Assembly: GCA_021739645.1 (NCBI GenBank)
Contig: JAIPBL010000016.1
Coordinates: forward strand, 1-64,000
DNA from: Saprospiraceae bacterium
GTDB taxonomy: Bacteria > Bacteroidota > Bacteroidia > Chitinophagales > Saprospiraceae
Reading direction: 5' to 3'
Length of the DNA stretch: 64,000 nucleotides
This document shows, piece after piece, positions 61,837 to 64,000 of this stretch. Position 1 is the stretch's first letter. Each line of letters opens with the position of its first letter. The translations under genes were made by a program, and so were the position numbers. Below the pieces are notes generated by a model. That model searched no databases and was not told where the DNA came from. It saw nothing but the letters and a program-made list of their open reading frames with translations.

Positions 61837-63276
61837 ATGGGGAAAAGAAGACGAAAAAGTGGCGGCATCGTCGTCATCAAAAAAGCCAACCAACTCATAG
61901 AGTCACGTTACCGGTTCGATATCTGGGAAACGCGGTTCTTCCTGTCCATACTTTCACAGATTCGGCGCGACGACAATGACTTCCAAGTTTACCGCGTTTG
62001 GTACAAAGACGTTATCAGAGCCTTCAGCCTAAAATCCAATCAATCTTACCACCTGCTGCGTGAAGCTGCAAAGAGCATTATGAGCAAGTCTTTCTTTGTC
62101 AGCTATGAGAAAGATGGTACAAGCCGCGAGGTGCAGTACCATATTTTGCGCAAGATAGACTACCTGAAGGATGGTAATGAGTCGAAGGGGAGGGAGAGCC
62201 AAGAATATATTGATGTGACTATTGAGCAAGAAATGAAGCCGTTTTTCCTCCAACTCCAGCGGAACTTCACTGCATACGACCTTCGCAACGTCGTTAAACT
62301 AGGTGCGTACCCCATTCGCGTGTACGAGCTTTTGAAGCAATACGAAAGCATCGGGGAGCGCACCATGGACATTGAGGAAATCAAGCGGATGTTTGAAATA
62401 ACAAAGGAATACCAGCGATTCCCTGACTTCTTTCGCTGGGTAGTCAGCCCGGCCATTAAGGAAATAAACTCGCATACTGACCTGCTCGTCACGGACTGCA
62501 TCAAAGTGAAAGAGGGTAAAAAAGTGGTTAGCCTGCGTTTCATTTTTCGAAGGAAACCCGATGAAGATGTGCCACATACGCGGAGTAGGGTTGTGCCAAA
62601 GCCGCTTGAGTTGCCCTTCCAAGCTAACGAACTGAAAACCGTTGCAGAAGTATCGGATGCTTTACCAAAAAAGACAAAGGATTTGCTTTTCAACAAGTTC
62701 CAGCAAGAAGTCGTGCAGCAATTCGGCGTTACTGCCACCACATTTTTGGAACTGCTTGACGGCTGCACGGAGAAACAGGTAGGACAGGCTATTCGCGTTA
62801 CCCGCCGAGCGAAGGTGAACAACCAGATAAAGACCAGCGTACCCGGATTTTTCATCAATGCGCTTCGCAACGGCTACACCGACCCGAAGGAAGAGCAAAT
62901 GCGGCGTGAGGTGCAAGAAGTTGAGAAGGGTAGGGTAGTGCTGGCAATTCGACAGGAGGTAGATACCCTTCGAGAGGAAGCTGCAGACCTCATCAACGAG
63001 CAAATAAAGCTGCTCACCGTTAGCCAGCCTGACATTACAACTACTGCTATTGACAGCCTAAAAGACAATCCTTACGCAAAGTTGATAGTCGAAAAAAAGG
63101 AAAAAACGGCGAAGAAGGAATTAGAGCTAGAAGACTACCGCCGGGATAAAATACTCCGCGACCTCGTGCGCCAGGCCATCGTCGAACAACACCCTGATAC
63201 TTTTGCGACTATACTCTCTGAATACGAACCCAAGATAAAACTACTGGAAGAAAAGATTAAGAATGTGAGTAGATAA
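61837..63276 (+). CDS. Rep_3-family replication initiator
   Basis: A 479-residue initiator with the twin winged-helix layout of RepB/Rep_3 proteins: KKANQLIESRYRFDIWETRFFLSILSQI opens the first domain, NFTAYDLRNVVKLGAYPIRVYELLKQYESIG and WVVSPAIKEINSHTDLLVT mark the second. The C-terminal 200 residues are longer than usual and highly charged/coiled (EKKEKTAKKELELEDYRRD). It binds the upstream iterons. Its stop codon lies inside a 26-bp palindrome. Confidence 0.92.
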   Translation: MGKRRRKSGGIVVIKKANQLIESRYRFDIWETRFFLSILSQIRRDDNDFQVYRVWYKDVIRAFSLKSNQSYHLLREAAKSIMSKSFFVSYEKDGTSREVQYHILRKIDYLKDGNESKGRESQEYIDVTIEQEMKPFFLQLQRNFTAYDLRNVVKLGAYPIRVYELLKQYESIGERTMDIEEIKRMFEITKEYQRFPDFFRWVVSPAIKEINSHTDLLVTDCIKVKEGKKVVSLRFIFRRKPDEDVPHTRSRVVPKPLELPFQANELKTVAEVSDALPKKTKDLLFNKFQQEVVQQFGVTATTFLELLDGCTEKQVGQAIRVTRRAKVNNQIKTSVPGFFINALRNGYTDPKEEQMRREVQEVEKGRVVLAIRQEVDTLREEAADLINEQIKLLTVSQPDITTTAIDSLKDNPYAKLIVEKKEKTAKKELELEDYRRDKILRDLVRQAIVEQHPDTFATILSEYEPKIKLLEEKIKNVSR

Positions 63277-63293
63277 GTACGTACTTATCTACT
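63268..63293. promoter_or_regulatory. 26-bp perfect palindrome over the rep stop codon
   Basis: AGTAGATAAGTAC followed by its exact complement. The core TAAGTA-CG-TACTTA is the everted form of the motif array upstream of parA, so it is probably bound by the same protein. It overlaps the TAA of rep at 63274-63276. Confidence 0.8.
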
Positions 63294-63456
63294 TAAATAT
63301 TTTTAACACTTTTAACTTACGGTACACGTACTTTATCTGGTATTCGACTAAGTCTCCACAAGCGATTTCCACTTTCGTTTATTCAAAAATGGATTGGAAC
63401 GGCAAGTTGAAAGCAACGCCGTTTCATCAGAGCATCAAACAAGAAGGAATTTCGTT

Positions 63457-63531
63457 ATGAAATATAACCACCACCAAATTTACACCATGTCTAACCTAAC
63501 CAACATTATCGTCGTCAATCCACCAGATTGA
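63457..63531 (+). CDS. ilv leader peptide (attenuator)
   Basis: A 24-codon open frame preceded by AAGAAGGA 8 nt upstream of the ATG at 63457. A second in-frame ATG lies at 63487 (14 codons). It ends ...SNLTNIIVVNPPD, with consecutive Ile-Ile-Val-Val codons at 63505-63516, the products of the pathway ilvD serves. Stalling at these codons when Ile/Val-tRNA is scarce would control the hairpins that follow. The stop codon overlaps one arm of the predicted antiterminator. Confidence 0.75.
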   Translation: MKYNHHQIYTMSNLTNIIVVNPPD

Positions 63532-63570
63532 GAAAGGAAGTTTTTCGCAGAAAAACAAAGTGCCTTTCTC
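63530..63570 (+). promoter_or_regulatory. Predicted antiterminator hairpin of the ilv attenuator
   Basis: GAGAAAGG (63530-63537, overlapping the leader stop) can pair with CCTTTCTC (63563-63570). The second arm overlaps the 5' side of the terminator stem, so the two structures exclude each other. Confidence 0.65.
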
Positions 63571-63598
63571 GACGGCAACGGGAAAGGCACTTTGTTTT
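63553..63598 (+). terminator. Attenuator terminator before ilvD
   Basis: Perfect 16-bp stem AAACAAAGTGCCTTTC (63553-63568) and its complement (63582-63597), 13-nt loop, ending in a T-rich run (TTTGTTTTT). It lies 21 bp after the leader stop and about 127 bp before ilvD. Confidence 0.85.
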
Positions 63599-63660
63599 TG
63601 AAATAGATTGATTGTTTATTTTTGAAGTGCCACATCACACATAAAACCTTGGAAATCAGC

Positions 63661-63716
63661 CATTTCATCAACAATCAAAAATTATGTAACCAACATTCGT
63701 CAATCAAAAAAACATC
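63661..63716 (+). repeat. Diverged 46-bp dispersed repeat, copy D (ilvD leader)
   Basis: Runs CATTTCATCAACAATCA ... CGTCAATCAAAAAAACATC, similar to copies A-C around susD (21081-21755), and ends 8 bp before the ilvD start, the same relation as copy C to susD. Confidence 0.5.
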
Positions 63717-63724
63717 AAAATAGC

Positions 63725-64000
63725 GTGAGCAACAACCTAAAAAAATACTCCTCCCTCGTCTCCACCTCCGACACCCAGCCCGGCTCCCAGGCCATGCTCT
63801 ACGGCGCGGGCCTCACCGAGCAGGACATGCTGCAGCCCTTCGTCGGCATCTGTAGCAACTGGTACGAGGGCAACCCCTGCAACCGACACCTCCGCACCCT
63901 CGCCGCCGACATCCGCAAGAGCGTGCGGCAGGAGGGGCTGACCGGGCTGGAGTTCAACACCATCGGCGTCAGCGACGGCATCTCCAACGGCACGGAGGGC
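63725..64000 (+). CDS. ilvD: Dihydroxy-acid dehydratase, N-terminal part
   Basis: The first 92 codons from a GTG start at 63725; the window ends inside the gene. SQAMLYGAGLTEQDMLQPFVGICSNWYEGNPCNRHL includes the first Fe-S cysteine motif (GNPCN), and LEFNTIGVSDGISNGTEG the following signature (most family members have GISMG at this point; here Asn replaces Met). The enzyme makes the 2-keto acids of valine and isoleucine. An attenuator with an Ile-Ile-Val-Val leader precedes it, supporting the assignment. GTG is the only start giving a family-like N-terminus. Confidence 0.9.
   Translation, partial: MSNNLKKYSSLVSTSDTQPGSQAMLYGAGLTEQDMLQPFVGICSNWYEGNPCNRHLRTLAADIRKSVRQEGLTGLEFNTIGVSDGISNGTEG

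Noticed and set aside
63480-63674. 64-codon minus-strand frame across the attenuator
   Set aside because: It runs through the terminator hairpin, with poor composition; the plus-strand leader and hairpins explain the region.
1-64000. tRNA or rRNA genes
   Set aside because: No cloverleaf or rRNA segments recognised by eye; a covariance-model scan would be needed to exclude a tRNA.

Overview
The window reads as DNA from a Bacteroidota bacterium, most likely of the Saprospiraceae/Lewinella type. The evidence is two SusC/SusD outer-membrane uptake pairs, a PhoX protein with a type IX secretion sorting tail, large FG-GAP/ASPIC-UnbV lipoproteins, a short Bacteroidota-type bS21, and a promoter with a TAnnTTTG -7 box. 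No rRNA, tRNA or CRISPR array was seen. The right end carries an iteron-controlled Rep_3 initiator with a ParA/ribbon-helix-helix partition cassette. The window is therefore probably part of a plasmid or chromid, or contains an integrated one, although most of its cargo looks like ordinary chromosomal metabolism.

Layout, left to right. 0-5.6 kb: an orphan PAS histidine kinase, a DUF2953-GerW (YtfI-YtfJ-like) pair, rpsU, a tandem universal stress protein, and a truncated second PAS kinase. 5.9-11.3 kb: an arsenic island of two convergent operons. The plus-strand operon is arsR, thioredoxin, OsmC, ArsP-type permease, ArsF-like, ArsG-like. The minus-strand operon is arsR, arsC, acr3. Related palindromes precede both arsR genes. 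11.5-17.3 kb: a YncE/phosphoesterase fusion lipoprotein, pyruvate phosphate dikinase, and a Lys/Ala-rich H1-like protein. 17.7-23.2 kb: SusC/SusD pair 1, interrupted by a four-helix-bundle gene framed by copies of a 46-bp repeat. 23.3-24.1 kb: a nucleotidyltransferase-fold protein with a small partner. 24.3-28.8 kb: a phosphonate cluster (PhnZ, PhnX-like HAD, DUF5690 transporter, TIGR03364 FAD oxidase) with a MntA/HepT toxin-antitoxin pair inside it.

28.8-45.3 kb: an LpxH-type hydrolase and a GT-B glycosyltransferase, followed by a run of exported proteins. These are a di-heme peroxidase, PhoX, a heme/FG-GAP lipoprotein, a second YncE/phosphoesterase fusion, a TonB receptor and a giant FG-GAP lipoprotein. 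I read this run as a surface phosphate-scavenging and electron-transfer neighbourhood, which is an inference. 45.7-59.6 kb: SusC/SusD pair 2 and a sugar/uronate catabolic set on the opposite strand (uxaA, uxuA, xylB, xylA, a lipoprotein), with one intact KilA-N gene and one KilA-N pseudogene broken by a 122-bp MITE.

59.6-64 kb: an array of TACTTA-NN-TAAGTA sites, parA, a parB-like gene, a 285-bp MITE with a 9-bp target duplication, iterons, rep with a 26-bp palindrome over its stop codon, and the start of ilvD. A leader peptide with Ile-Ile-Val-Val codons and overlapping terminator/antiterminator arms lies in front of ilvD. This is the clearest regulatory find in the window.
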